Source: UBA5177 sp002413265
Lineage (GTDB): Bacteria; Chloroflexota; UBA5177
DNA length: 43,063 nucleotides
Direction: 5' to 3'
Assembly (NCBI GenBank): GCA_036752825.1
Contig: DAIORV010000007.1
Location: 1 to 43,063, forward strand
A model generated the notes under the pieces. The model worked only from the letters and a program-made list of their open reading frames with translations. It searched no databases and had not been told where the DNA came from. Of the stretch, positions 1 through 8,224 are shown piece after piece; the stretch's first letter is position 1, and every line of letters starts with the position of its first letter. A program made the position numbers and the translations under genes.

Positions 1-1564
1 CCTGCAGAACGGCGACGTACTCGACGCACGCTACACCCTCACAGCGATTCTCTTACTGGTCATTGCAACGCCTGCTCTCTTTACGGGCTTTGCCATCCCG
101 ATCTTGTGGTCGCTCGAAGCGCTCGCCTTGTTGTGGTGTGGAGTGCGCTGGAAGCTCGTCTACGTGTGGTGGCCGGCTGTCGGCTTGTACGCGCTTGCCG
201 CGATGGCTCTCTCAGCGACGGCGGGCGCCTTCGCCACGGCCCATCCCCGCACGTTCGTTCCCCTGTTCAACCCGCGGGCATTGTCCTTCATCGTCCTGGC
301 CGCGGCACTCGCCGCCGGCTCCCTGGACCTTCGCAGGCTCAAGCATTCTGGAGTGGGCAAGTTTATCTCGACCTTCCAGTACGCCTGGTGCGCCACTCTC
401 TTCCTCTTGATAGCCGTGGAGACCAACGATTTCTTCGCTCGCCGTATGGTCGGTGTCGGGCATCTGTCAACCATCCACCTGGACCAACAGCGCTCCTTTG
501 CAATCGCGCTGTTGTGGCTTCTTTACGGCCTGCCACTGGTGTTTGTCGGATTACAGAGACGAGCCTTCCCGGTGCTCTCGTCTGGCCTGGCCGTCACCGC
601 CGTGGCAGTTGGCCTGGGCGCCGGAAGTGCCGTGAGCTACCAACCCATAGAACGCTTTGCGCCCGTACTCAATGATCGTGTGTTCGTGCTGATCGTGCTC
701 ATGGCCGGACTCGCAGCGCATTCGTGGTGGCTGCACAGGAACCGGTCCTTTTATCCGTGGATAGGAACCGCGCTCTCTGGCTACCGCATAGTCCTTTTGC
801 TCCTCGGCTTCGAGCTCGTGACATCCGAGGTCCACGATTACTTCCGTCACGCCACGGGAGCGGTATCGGAAAGCGCGGGCGCTAGTGGCACGTTTATCGA
901 GCTGGTCGCACTCGCCGCGATCTGGATGCTCTATTCCTTCCCCATGGTCCGGTACGGCATCCGGAATCGAGCGCTCAGCGTCCTCCTCATAGGCCTTGGC
1001 TCCATGACGGCGGCCACAGGAGCCGGCGTCATTGCCTCTGTCGCTTTCCAGCCAGACTCGTGGTTCTCCACCGCGGTGTCCGTACGTCCGATACTGCTGC
1101 TTGGGCTCTGCGCCGGACTCTTCCTGCAGATGCGGTGGGCGCGCGAAGGTTTGAAGGCCTTTCCGTGGCTGGATGCCGTACTACTTGCGATGCAGGCGTC
1201 TATCGTGCTGCTCGGTTTCGAGCTCGTCACGACACAGACGCGAGACGTTTTTGATCAACAGACACTAACGGCGAGTGCCCACCGCATCAGCGACCTTCGC
1301 AATCTCGAGCAGCTCGTGATGTCGATCCTGTGGCTAGGCTATGGCATCGTCCTGCTCGGCGCCGGGCTCTGGAGGCGAGTACGTTGGATCCGACTGGGTG
1401 GTCTCGCCATGATGACCTTCGCCATGCTGAAGATCGTCGCCTACGACCTCTCATTCCTCAACCCCGCCTACCGGAGCCTCTCCTTTATCGGACTGGGCGT
1501 CGTAATGCTTGGGGCATCGTACCTATACGGCAGGTACCGAAATCTGGTATTGGAGCCCACCTAG
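1..1564 (+). CDS. DUF2339-type polytopic membrane protein, C-terminal part (5' truncated by window edge)
   Basis: The reading frame is open from base 2, so the true start lies left of the window. About 520 residues are visible. They form a long series of hydrophobic helices (roughly 14 membrane segments) separated by short basic loops such as WLHRNRS and GLWRRVRW. The repeated pattern of helix, aromatic-rich turn and short arginine loop, with the early phrase ILWSLEALALLWCGVR, resembles the DUF2339 family of large predicted membrane proteins. The function of that family is not established, and no catalytic motif is visible. The repeated phrase LLGFELVT (twice, about 130 residues apart) suggests internal duplication of a membrane module. 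The gene ends 15 bp before the convergent aldo/keto reductase. The membrane-protein call is secure; the family call is by resemblance only. Confidence 0.75.
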   Translation, partial: LQNGDVLDARYTLTAILLLVIATPALFTGFAIPILWSLEALALLWCGVRWKLVYVWWPAVGLYALAAMALSATAGAFATAHPRTFVPLFNPRALSFIVLAAALAAGSLDLRRLKHSGVGKFISTFQYAWCATLFLLIAVETNDFFARRMVGVGHLSTIHLDQQRSFAIALLWLLYGLPLVFVGLQRRAFPVLSSGLAVTAVAVGLGAGSAVSYQPIERFAPVLNDRVFVLIVLMAGLAAHSWWLHRNRSFYPWIGTALSGYRIVLLLLGFELVTSEVHDYFRHATGAVSESAGASGTFIELVALAAIWMLYSFPMVRYGIRNRALSVLLIGLGSMTAATGAGVIASVAFQPDSWFSTAVSVRPILLLGLCAGLFLQMRWAREGLKAFPWLDAVLLAMQASIVLLGFELVTTQTRDVFDQQTLTASAHRISDLRNLEQLVMSILWLGYGIVLLGAGLWRRVRWIRLGGLAMMTFAMLKIVAYDLSFLNPAYRSLSFIGLGVVMLGASYLYGRYRNLVLEPT

Positions 1565-1579
1565 CCGGCCGTGCACTAC

Positions 1580-2542
1580 CTAGGCCCAGGCGCTGGCATC
1601 GTCAAGCGCCTGTATATCCTGGGCCGCGAGCTTTACGTCGACGCTGCCGGCCAGATCACGCCACTGTTGGACGTTGTTTGCGCTGGTAATGGGAGCCGTG
1701 ATCCCGGGCCTGGCTAGCAGCCAGGCGAGCGATATCTGGGCTACCGTCGCTTCATGTGCCTTTGCGATCGAGTCCAGGAGCTCAATCAGCGTGAATCCTT
1801 CTTCGCTCATGTACCGGCTCTTCACCGCCTCGGCACGGCCGGAGTCTGGCAGCGGCTGACCTCGTCGATACTTCCCGGTGAGGAAACCGGCTGCCAGCGG
1901 CGAATATGGGATCACTCCGACGCCAAATTGCAGGCAGAGCGGCTCCAGGTCAGACTCGTACTCCGATCTATGAGCCAGGCTGTAGTTCGGCTGCAGACTG
2001 TCGAAGCGAGCCACACCGTTGGCATCGCTGACCCACAGCGCTTGCATGAGCCGCCAGGCTTTGTAATTTGACGCCCCAACGTACCTCGTCAGACCTGATT
2101 GAAGGACGGTGTCGAAGGCATCAAGGGTTTCCTCCAGCTGGACTTCTGGATCGTCCGAATGGACCTGGTAGAGATCCACATAGTCGACTTGCAATCTGCG
2201 CAGTGATGCCTCGATGGCTTCAAGAATGTGCTTGCGCGAGAGACCGGCATCATTTGCGCCATCACCCATGCGGCCGCGGACTTTTGTCGCCAGCACGATC
2301 TGATCCCGATTACCTCGGGCCTTCATCCAGCGGCCGATGATCTCCTCGGCCACGCCGCCGGGGTTTCCCTCGAACCAGCTCGTATACACGTCTGCGGTAT
2401 CGATGAAGTTGCCGCCGTCCTCCACGAAAGCGTCGAGCACCTCAAACGCGTGCTGCTCGTCCGTCGTCCATCCGAACTGCATGGTTCCCATGCAGAGCTC
2501 AGATACTTTGAGGCCGGTGCGGCCCAAATTGCGATATTGCAT
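1580..2542 (-). CDS. Aldo/keto reductase
   Basis: A protein of about 320 residues, the usual length for the aldo/keto reductase superfamily: cytosolic NADPH-dependent TIM-barrel enzymes that reduce aldehydes and ketones. It opens with MQYRNLGRTGLKVSELCMGTM, typical of YghZ/Tas-like members. The catalytic tetrad is visible as Asp48 (FIDTADVY), Tyr53, Lys87 (LATKVRG) and His128 (LYQVHSDD). A GTG further upstream at 2599 is in frame, but the ATG at 2542 is preferred. It has a GGAGGGA ribosome site just before it, the family's conserved N-terminus begins there, and the upstream stretch overlaps a palindromic repeat (2596-2620). It is divergent from the LuxR-type regulator at 2686, so the two may share a control region. 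The substrate cannot be deduced. Confidence 0.9.
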   Translation of the reverse strand: MQYRNLGRTGLKVSELCMGTMQFGWTTDEQHAFEVLDAFVEDGGNFIDTADVYTSWFEGNPGGVAEEIIGRWMKARGNRDQIVLATKVRGRMGDGANDAGLSRKHILEAIEASLRRLQVDYVDLYQVHSDDPEVQLEETLDAFDTVLQSGLTRYVGASNYKAWRLMQALWVSDANGVARFDSLQPNYSLAHRSEYESDLEPLCLQFGVGVIPYSPLAAGFLTGKYRRGQPLPDSGRAEAVKSRYMSEEGFTLIELLDSIAKAHEATVAQISLAWLLARPGITAPITSANNVQQWRDLAGSVDVKLAAQDIQALDDASAWA

Positions 2543-2595
2543 CACTCGCTTCTCCCTCCGGATTGTGGCACTGCGGGCAGGCCTTTCTTGGTGAT

Positions 2596-2620
2596 GCACC
2601 CCGAGAGGGGCGCGGCTACA
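2596..2620. repeat. REP-like palindromic element, copy 1
   Basis: The sequence is GCACCCC, GAGA, GGGGCGC, then GGCTACA, overlapping by two bases at the join. It forms a near-perfect 7-bp stem with a 4-base loop (one A-C mismatch), followed by a single-stranded tail. A second copy at 32024-32048 matches 22 of 25 positions. It lies in the intergenic space between the divergent aldo/keto reductase and response regulator genes. Interpretation as a dispersed REP-type element is an inference from these two copies. Confidence 0.55.
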
Positions 2621-2685
2621 AGTGGGATCTTTTCGAGATGTCTTTTCATCCTATCCCGTAACAGCCTGTGTAAGATTGGTCCAAT

Positions 2686-3372
2686 ATGAACGGAAGAGAT
2701 CAGGTCATCCGCGTCGCGCTCGCGGATAGAGAAAGTCTCCTGGCACACGCCCTCTCTCACCTGGTCGAAGCCGAAGCCGACATGATCGTTAGCGGCATCT
2801 ACAACGACGGAGAGTCTCTCCTCAACGGGCTAGGCAAGTCTAAGGCCGAGATCGTCCTCATGGACCCCATGGGGCTCACCTCGATGGGGATGGAGATCGT
2901 GCGGCAGGTGCTCGGTAGCTACCCGGAGGCTCACATCGTGATCCTGACGGCAAACCAGCAGGAGCAACAGCTCTTCGCCGCGGTTCGCGCGGGCGCCCGC
3001 GGCTACCTCTCGAAGAGTGCAGATATTTCGGAGGTCCTGGACGCGATTCGCGCCGTGGCATATGGAGAAGCGCTGATCAGCCCCGAGCTCGCGGTGCGGC
3101 TACTCGACGAGTTCGCAAGGCTCTCGCAGCTGGAAACCGGTCTGACCGCGAGGGAGCGAGACATCCTCAACGCGATCGTCCGCGGAGACAGCAACCGCGA
3201 GATCGCGCACAAGCTCAGCCTTTCCGAGAAGACGGTGAAGAACTACGTCAGCGAGATTCTGAGCAAGCTCGGAGTGAGGGATCGCACCGAGGCTGCCGTG
3301 TACGCCTTACAGATGGGTCTGGTCACCGAAGGCGACTGGCGCATGTCCATGTCGCGAAGAAGAGAGTCCTAG
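2686..3372 (+). CDS. Two-component response regulator, NarL/LuxR family
   Basis: A cytosolic transcription factor of 228 residues. The N-terminal receiver domain (about 8-125) has the probable phospho-acceptor Asp60 (IVLMDPMG), the switch Thr88 (ILTAN) and the conserved Lys110 (YLSKSAD). Only one of the usual acidic pair near the N-terminus is clear (Asp14). A LuxR-type helix-turn-helix spans about 150-215, with the diagnostic LTAREREDIL-like start (LTARERDIL) and NREIAHKLSLSEKTVKNYVS. The insert around Pro61-Met67 (PMGLTSMG) departs from the usual D-x-x-M-P-x-x-D-G pattern. No histidine kinase is adjacent, so its partner lies elsewhere. The ATG lies at the end of an AT-richer stretch; divergent transcription with the aldo/keto reductase makes that gene a plausible target. 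Confidence 0.93.
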   Translation: MNGRDQVIRVALADRESLLAHALSHLVEAEADMIVSGIYNDGESLLNGLGKSKAEIVLMDPMGLTSMGMEIVRQVLGSYPEAHIVILTANQQEQQLFAAVRAGARGYLSKSADISEVLDAIRAVAYGEALISPELAVRLLDEFARLSQLETGLTARERDILNAIVRGDSNREIAHKLSLSEKTVKNYVSEILSKLGVRDRTEAAVYALQMGLVTEGDWRMSMSRRRES

Positions 3373-3491
3373 CTCTCGACGACGCTGCCTGCTCGTTCTC
3401 TTGCATCGCTCTTCCAATGCATGCACAATAGAAACCCTCCCACCTCGAAACCGGCGCTTGACGCCACACATTTTCAGGTGCGGAGTTTTTC

Positions 3492-4001
3492 ATGTCCATC
3501 GCGATCCTCTTTGTCCTTCTTTTTGTAATCGCCGTCTACTGGTTCATCACGCAGATCATGCCGGAGCGGCAACGCCTCTCCCTCCTCCGCCCTGGGCTTG
3601 CCGATGGCTTGCTGGAGAAAATCAACGACCGGCGACACGAGCGGGGATTGCCGATGCTCGAGATCGACGACAGTCTCATGGCGGTGGCCGAGACCAAGGC
3701 TACCCACCAGTTGATGACGGGTCTCGACGACGAGGGGTGGGAGTATCCAAGCGAATACGCCGAGATCTTCGGAAAGAGCTTGCTGATGGAGGCCCTGGTG
3801 GCAGGGCCCTCCACAGCCATGCCCGATCGATTGCTGCGACAACGAGAGATTTTCGACGGCGAGTGGGTGAGATGCGGCATCGGAGTGGCCGGCGGAGCCT
3901 CGAATCAGGTCGTCGTGGCCCTGATTCTCTGTAGAGAGTCCTGGGAGCCGCTGGCGGCCGCCAGACATCGATCGCTGCTGCAGCGCCTCGTCAGGATGTA
4001 G
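3492..4001 (+). CDS. Membrane-anchored CAP/SCP-like domain protein
   Basis: A 169-residue protein. Residues 3-22 form a hydrophobic anchor or signal (ILFVLLFVIAVYWFI). The outward part begins with INDRRHERGLPMLEIDDSL, followed by VAETKATHQL. This matches the first helix pattern of CAP/SCP extracellular domains (N-x-x-R-x-x-x-G-L-x-x-L-x-x-D-x-x-L then A-x-x-x-A). The later signature segments of the family (GEN and the histidine/glutamate cavity) are not clear; there is instead a short region ending WVRCGIGVAGG, resembling the H-x-G-I/C-G-V-x strand of CAP domains. It is therefore a divergent member. It overlaps the convergent cytochrome b gene by 11 bp at the 3' ends. Function is unknown; some CAP proteins bind lipid or cell-wall ligands. 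Confidence 0.6.
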   Translation: MSIAILFVLLFVIAVYWFITQIMPERQRLSLLRPGLADGLLEKINDRRHERGLPMLEIDDSLMAVAETKATHQLMTGLDDEGWEYPSEYAEIFGKSLLMEALVAGPSTAMPDRLLRQREIFDGEWVRCGIGVAGGASNQVVVALILCRESWEPLAAARHRSLLQRLVRM

Positions 4002-4959
4002 TCAGCTTCCTCAGCTGATCTACCGCAAGAAAGGCGAGCATGAGCACCAATACGTATGCGAGCGCCGGCCAGTCGCCGACTTGCACGCCCGTCTTCGGCG
4101 AAACGGACGCTACGCCGGGCCAGGCAGTGACGTCGTATAGCCTCCCTGTGACCTTGTCCGTGGTGTTCGCGCCTATGGCGAAGAAGATGAATCGACTGAG
4201 AAAAAGTGAGATGGCCGAGCCCAGCACGATCTGCATCCCTGTTCGAATCGCGTCGTAGCGTGGAGCAGGCCGTGTCGCTCCGAGTGACGCGAGCCATTTG
4301 GGATGATGCTCGCGAGCCCAGTCGGAGTTGACCCAACCCTGGGTGATCGCACGGAAGGAGTGACGCGTCTTCGGATAGGCGGTCGCCAAGTAGAGGTGGC
4401 CCAGAAACGCGGCCAGCGCAACGTATGCGAGCAGTGTGTGTATGGTATTGGACTGGCTCACGACCTCGCTCGGGAATCGACGGTTCTGCCAAAGGACGAA
4501 GCCCGTCACGACGAAGGTCAGCGTCGACCAGGCGACAAAAATGGCGTTGAGCTTCTGGCCGGCATTGAACCTGCCCTGCGGCGGAGTCTGGATCCCAAAC
4601 AACCTGAGAAGGGGAAAGGGGATCAGCCAGCGTACGTCATCCGGATCCCAGGCATCGATGTCCGCGACATCTCGTCCCAAACTCTTTCGATCCCCGGCTA
4701 ATGCGACTACCGCGGGTCCGAAAGCGAAGAAAAACGCGGCAGTGAGATGGAACTCTCGCATCAGCTCGCGATGCCCGATGGAGCTCTCCAACTGCGGCAG
4801 GGCCAGCACAAATCCGGTGATAAGCAGCACCAGGAAGCCGGCCGCCTGTACCCAATGCACGCCCCGTTCGGTTCTCGTGAAGCGCGGTACCCTGCCGGCG
4901 GGGAATGGGTCGAGGACGCTTCGAGTAGGGGCGTCGAGTACGTGAGTTTCCGCTGTCAC
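3991..4959 (-). CDS. Cytochrome b/b6-type membrane subunit (FdnI/thiosulfate reductase gamma-like)
   Basis: A 322-residue integral membrane protein with about six hydrophobic segments. The first follows the phrase FTRTERGVHWVQAAGFLVLL, the characteristic opening of formate dehydrogenase gamma and related cytochrome b561-like subunits, where the histidine near the membrane surface is a heme ligand. Further candidate ligands occur in MREFHLTAAF, TIHTLLAY and LGHLYLAT. Such subunits pass electrons between a periplasmic molybdoenzyme and quinones. The gene follows the molybdopterin oxidoreductase after only 15 bp on the same strand, so the two probably form one complex and operon. This arrangement is analogous to, but not the same as, MsrPQ. 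Start: ATG at 4959, just before the end of the upstream gene's intergenic gap. Confidence 0.85.
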   Translation of the reverse strand: MTAETHVLDAPTRSVLDPFPAGRVPRFTRTERGVHWVQAAGFLVLLITGFVLALPQLESSIGHRELMREFHLTAAFFFAFGPAVVALAGDRKSLGRDVADIDAWDPDDVRWLIPFPLLRLFGIQTPPQGRFNAGQKLNAIFVAWSTLTFVVTGFVLWQNRRFPSEVVSQSNTIHTLLAYVALAAFLGHLYLATAYPKTRHSFRAITQGWVNSDWAREHHPKWLASLGATRPAPRYDAIRTGMQIVLGSAISLFLSRFIFFAIGANTTDKVTGRLYDVTAWPGVASVSPKTGVQVGDWPALAYVLVLMLAFLAVDQLRKLTTS

Positions 4960-4974
4960 TCGGGGCCTCGAGCC

Positions 4975-5670
4975 CTAGTTGCTGCGGCCGATGTAAGCGT
5001 CGCGATCGTACCCGTTCATTTCCCAGTAGCCATCGATGGGCTTATCGATCAGCTCGACGCGGTTCACCCACTTCGCGAACTTGTAGCCGTACATCCCCGG
5101 GACCACCAGACGAAGTGGCGCACCCTGTGCTTGCGAGAGCGGCTTATCCATAAGCTTGTAGGCGAGCAAGACATCGCTTTCGCGGGCCTGCGCCATGGTT
5201 AGGCTTTCGGTGTAGACGCCGTCGAATGAGTAAAACTTCACCGCCCCGGCATTCGAGTGCGGCTTAACCATGTCGAGAATGTGCGAAAGTCGCACCCCGG
5301 TCCACGTCGCATCCGGCACCGTCCAGCCGGTAACGCATTGATAAAAGCGCTTTTCCCGCACGGCCGGCAGGCGAAGGATGTCGGCCATGCTGAGGTTCAG
5401 TGAGCCTTGCGCCAGCCCGTCTACGCGCAACCGATATGAGTCCGGATGAAATGCTGGGTAGCCGCGGACAACTGTGTATATGGTGAAGCCGTTGGCTGAA
5501 GCGGCACCCGGAGCGAAATTGAAGCTCGGAACCGAATGCTTACCTAGAAAGATTGCTGCAGCGCTCAGCCCGCTCAGGCCAAGAAATGCAGCACGGCCGA
5601 CTCTAAATACCGGCCTGTAGGGTTCTGGAATACGTCTCTGTTGTTGCGACGCGTCGGCGTCTGTGGTCAT
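4975..5670 (-). CDS. Molybdopterin-dependent oxidoreductase, sulfite-oxidase fold
   Basis: A 231-residue protein. An N-terminal cytosolic tail is followed by one membrane anchor (about 27-44, AAFLGLSGLSAAAIFLG). The rest is the oxidoreductase molybdopterin-binding domain shared by sulfite oxidase and MsrP/YedY. The molybdenum-ligand cysteine is Cys112 in FYQCVTGWTVPD. The region WTGVRLSHIL, the segment LLAYKLMDKPLSQAQGAPLR and the VPGMYGYKFAKWV strand are typical of the family. There is no clear twin-arginine motif in the signal region; an RR pair at 12-13 stands well before the hydrophobic stretch, so export by Tat is possible but not shown. It is paired with the cytochrome b subunit downstream. 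The likely role is periplasmic oxidation or reduction of a sulfur compound, linked to quinones; the actual substrate is unknown. Confidence 0.88.
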   Translation of the reverse strand: MTTDADASQQQRRIPEPYRPVFRVGRAAFLGLSGLSAAAIFLGKHSVPSFNFAPGAASANGFTIYTVVRGYPAFHPDSYRLRVDGLAQGSLNLSMADILRLPAVREKRFYQCVTGWTVPDATWTGVRLSHILDMVKPHSNAGAVKFYSFDGVYTESLTMAQARESDVLLAYKLMDKPLSQAQGAPLRLVVPGMYGYKFAKWVNRVELIDKPIDGYWEMNGYDRDAYIGRSN

Positions 5671-5781
5671 GTCCGCACCTCGTCTCGGCTCTTCCGAGAC
5701 ACCTCTCTATAGGTACAGTACGTCCCCAGGGTTACATGCAGGTTAAGAGCATTACAGAAGTATTGCGAATACACCGAGCAT

Positions 5782-6288
5782 TCAGTCGCCCACCGAACCG
5801 TCGATAGATTGACGGAGCAAGTCCGCGTGGCCGTTGTGTCGAGCGTATTCCTCGATCATGTGAACCAATATCCAGCGCAGAGACACGGTTTCTCCACGTC
5901 TCGTCGTACCTGTCACGTCGAGAGATGAAGCCCCCGCGCTTCTGCTGCGTGATTCGGCACACGCCGCGCGCCATGTTTGAAAACCTTCTTCGGGATCAGC
6001 ATCGTCCACATTGTCGAAATCCCCATCCGGATCGGCGTCGGAGTAGTACAGGGGTTTCACTTCTTCCCCGGCCAACACTCTACTGAACCAATTTCGCTCG
6101 ACTTCCGCCATATGCCTAACGAGCCCGAGCAGGGATAGCGTCGACGGCGGCACCGCTCGTCGTCGCAGCTCCTCGGTCGAGAGCCCTTCGCACTTCAAGT
6201 CCAGCGTTGCCCGGTGGTAGTCAAGCCACGATTCCAACATTTCGCGTTCGCCGGCGATAGCCGGAGGGTCGATTCTGGTCACTGGCAT
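5782..6288 (-). CDS. DinB/DUF664 family protein
   Basis: A 168-residue protein of the DinB-like four-helix bundle superfamily, which includes mycothiol- and bacillithiol-dependent transferases. The three expected metal-ligand histidines are visible: His59 in LGLVRHMAEVERNW, then two in WILVHMIEEYARHNGHAD. The segment GETVSLRWILVHMIEEYARH is close to the DUF664 consensus. The enzyme is probably cytosolic and acts on a thiol-conjugated or small electrophilic substrate, but the substrate cannot be read from sequence. The start codon lies one base from the stop of the upstream thioredoxin-like gene, so the two are almost certainly cotranscribed and translationally coupled. It is the last gene of a three-gene operon (7237 to 5782). 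The family is also consistent with an uncharacterised role, so only the fold is claimed. Confidence 0.85.
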   Translation of the reverse strand: MPVTRIDPPAIAGEREMLESWLDYHRATLDLKCEGLSTEELRRRAVPPSTLSLLGLVRHMAEVERNWFSRVLAGEEVKPLYYSDADPDGDFDNVDDADPEEGFQTWRAACAESRSRSAGASSLDVTGTTRRGETVSLRWILVHMIEEYARHNGHADLLRQSIDGSVGD

Positions 6289-6289
6289 C

Positions 6290-6847
6290 TCACTGCCCTT
6301 CCGACTTTGACTTGATGACGCAGCCGATAGGCTTGGTTTCAGGTACCCGCACCTTTTGCTGGTTCAAAAGCGCTTCCAGCGCCTCCCGCAGGTACTCTTC
6401 GCGACCCTCGGACTCCTCCCAATCACTGTCAATCGCGCCGTGATATCGGAGGATCTTTTCGGCGTCGAATAGAAAGACTTCCGGCGTCCTGGTCGCTCCG
6501 AAAGCTCTCGCCACCGAGCCGTCCTCGTCATAGAGATACGGAAATGGGTAGTCCTGCTCTGTCGCACGACGACCCATCGCTTCGAAGCTGTCCTTCGGCA
6601 ACCTTTCGACATCATTCGAGCTAATCGCCGCGAACCGTACGCTTCGCTTCTCGTACTCCCGCGCAGTGTGCACGAGCCGCTCTTCCCATGCGGACACGTA
6701 TGGGCAATGGTTGGCAAGGAACACGATCGCCAATGCCCGAGCGTCGTCGAAGGAGTCCGACGCGTAGGTTCGTCCATCGGTGCCAGGGAGTGTAAAGTTC
6801 GGAGCAGAATCGCCGACGGCGAGCGTGGCGAGTTCAGGCGCAGTCAT
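6290..6847 (-). CDS. Thioredoxin-family peroxiredoxin-like protein (AhpC/TSA-Redoxin)
   Basis: About 185 residues. The chain opens with the redoxin signature VGDSAPNFTLPGTDG, and the active-site region is FLANHCPYVSAWEERL. The NHCPY motif, with a single cysteine in the first position, is typical of a group of thioredoxin-family proteins related to alkyl hydroperoxide reductases. The cis-proline loop appears as GATRTPEVFLFD. An upstream ATG (6865) is in frame but unlikely: the bases encoding SKGG are themselves the ribosome site AAAGGAGG, which sits 3 bases before the ATG at 6847. It is the middle gene of a thiol-redox operon, followed by a DinB gene one base away. The family reduces peroxides or acts as a disulfide reductase in the cytosol; which applies here is not decided. 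Confidence 0.87.
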   Translation of the reverse strand: MTAPELATLAVGDSAPNFTLPGTDGRTYASDSFDDARALAIVFLANHCPYVSAWEERLVHTAREYEKRSVRFAAISSNDVERLPKDSFEAMGRRATEQDYPFPYLYDEDGSVARAFGATRTPEVFLFDAEKILRYHGAIDSDWEESEGREEYLREALEALLNQQKVRVPETKPIGCVIKSKSEGQ

Positions 6848-6865
6848 GCGTCCTCCTTTGCTCAT

Positions 6866-7237
6866 TCAAGAGTTTCGCGCGGCATCCACCGCTCGAACAA
6901 TCAGCTCCCTAGGCGGCAGCGGTGAGATCTTGCCCCCGCTGTCTCGGTAGGCTCGGCACGTGAGACCGACAACCGCGTCGTCCACGTCGGGCTCGATGTC
7001 GACGCCATTGACCCGGATGGTCGGTGAACCGGGGAACATGAGCTGTTCGGCCTCCTCGTCGGTTTCGATCTCGACTATCCGCACAGTGTCTGGCAATGAG
7101 GCGTCTCTGAGGACCTGACGAAGAAGTTCGAGCGCTCGCTCGTGAGACGGACAGTCCTCCCAGTAAAGGAACTCAATATCCATTACCTTGCCTTGCCTCA
7201 GTGAAGAGGCGACTTCAAGCGTTGCTGCATCTGACAT
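6866..7237 (-). CDS. Thioredoxin-like / alkylmercury-lyase-family small protein
   Basis: A 123-residue protein. The segment MDIEFLYWEDCPSHERALEL is a thioredoxin-fold opening with only one active-site cysteine (DCPSH). It is followed by IVEIETDEEAEQLMFPGSPTIRVNG, containing the cis-proline strand, and ends GLTCRAYRDSGG. This pattern is shared by small proteins often annotated as thioredoxin-family or alkylmercury lyase-like; without MerB's catalytic residues a lyase activity should not be assumed. The start is ambiguous: the first ATG (7237) has a GGAGG 13 bases upstream, while the internal ATG at 7183 begins the conserved domain. It heads an operon with the redoxin gene (18 bp downstream of the stop) and DinB. 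The LysR gene lies upstream on the same strand, 51 bp away, and could be in the same transcript. Confidence 0.75.
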   Translation of the reverse strand: MSDAATLEVASSLRQGKVMDIEFLYWEDCPSHERALELLRQVLRDASLPDTVRIVEIETDEEAEQLMFPGSPTIRVNGVDIEPDVDDAVVGLTCRAYRDSGGKISPLPPRELIVRAVDAARNS

Positions 7238-7288
7238 TTGGTTGTAAGACCTCCAACCGCACTGCCTGCATTTTGTGTTCCTTGCGGC

Positions 7289-8224
7289 TCAAATTGGCGA
7301 AAGCGCCGGTTCGTTTTCCAGTCCCGCGCGTTCCTGCTGTCGAACGGAAAGCTCTTGAAGCAACAGACGGAAAGCGATGGCCGTCTTCGTCAGCCGCTTG
7401 TCCTTGTGGTGGAGCAGCAGCAGCTGACGGTGCATCTTGAGCGATGGCACGTTCGCGGCACAGAGCCGGCCGCTCGCGAGCTCCGCCTCGACACTGTACC
7501 GGGAAGCAATCGAGATGCCGAGGTTCGCAGCCACTGCCTGTTTGATGGCCTCGGTGCTTCCTAGTTGCATGGTATCAGCGGGCTCTATTCCGAGCTGCTT
7601 CAGCCGCTCTTCCATCAGCTCTTGCGTCCCGGAACCAGGCTCTCGAACCAGGAACGTTTCTCTTCGCAGCTCGCCAGGGTAGGTGATGGCCTGTGTTGCA
7701 AATCGATGGCCTGGCGACACGATAACGACGAGCTCGTCCGCCACGTAGGGCTCACCTATCAAGGAGGGATCTGCGATTGGACTGGCAACGAGCCCGAAAT
7801 CGAGCTCGTTGTTCGAAAGGCGCTCCAGCGTGTGCCGCTTGTTGCCAACTCGTAGGCTTACTTTCACGCCCGGATGTCGGTTTCGAAACTCCCCCACTAC
7901 CTCAGGCAACAGGTAAATGCCGATGGTAGCGCTTGCCCCCACCACCAGGAGGCCGCTCTGCAGCCCTTTCAGCTCTTCCACGGCCACTCGTGCTTCGGCC
8001 TCGATCAGACTCATGCGTTGAGCGTACGTGAGCAGAGTTCGTCCGGCATCCGTGAGATAGAGGCGGCGGCCCACACGTTCCAGGAGAGCAGTTCCGTACT
8101 CCTTCTCCAGCGCTTTGATATGAAAGGTCACTCCGGGCTGTGAGATCGAGAGTTCCTGGGCGGCTTTTGAGAAGCTCAGATTGGTCGCCACCGAATGAAA
8201 GACTCTGATTCTCTGCTCTATCAT
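7289..8224 (-). CDS. LysR-family transcriptional regulator
   Basis: A 311-residue regulator. The winged helix-turn-helix occupies about 1-60, with the family motif FSKAAQELSISQPGVTFHIKALE. A linker helix leads to the two-lobed effector-binding domain (about 90-295, beginning GLLVVGASATIGIYLLPEVV, with AVAANLGISIASRYSVE in the second lobe). Overall it is closest in style to CysB/CbbR-type LysR proteins, which sense small metabolites and control divergent genes. It is divergent from a small NHLP-type peptide gene at 8463 across a 238-bp AT-rich gap. It also precedes the thiol-redox operon on the same strand. Either could be its target, and the divergent arrangement is the classical one for LysR autoregulation. 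Confidence 0.93.
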   Translation of the reverse strand: MIEQRIRVFHSVATNLSFSKAAQELSISQPGVTFHIKALEKEYGTALLERVGRRLYLTDAGRTLLTYAQRMSLIEAEARVAVEELKGLQSGLLVVGASATIGIYLLPEVVGEFRNRHPGVKVSLRVGNKRHTLERLSNNELDFGLVASPIADPSLIGEPYVADELVVIVSPGHRFATQAITYPGELRRETFLVREPGSGTQELMEERLKQLGIEPADTMQLGSTEAIKQAVAANLGISIASRYSVEAELASGRLCAANVPSLKMHRQLLLLHHKDKRLTKTAIAFRLLLQELSVRQQERAGLENEPALSPI

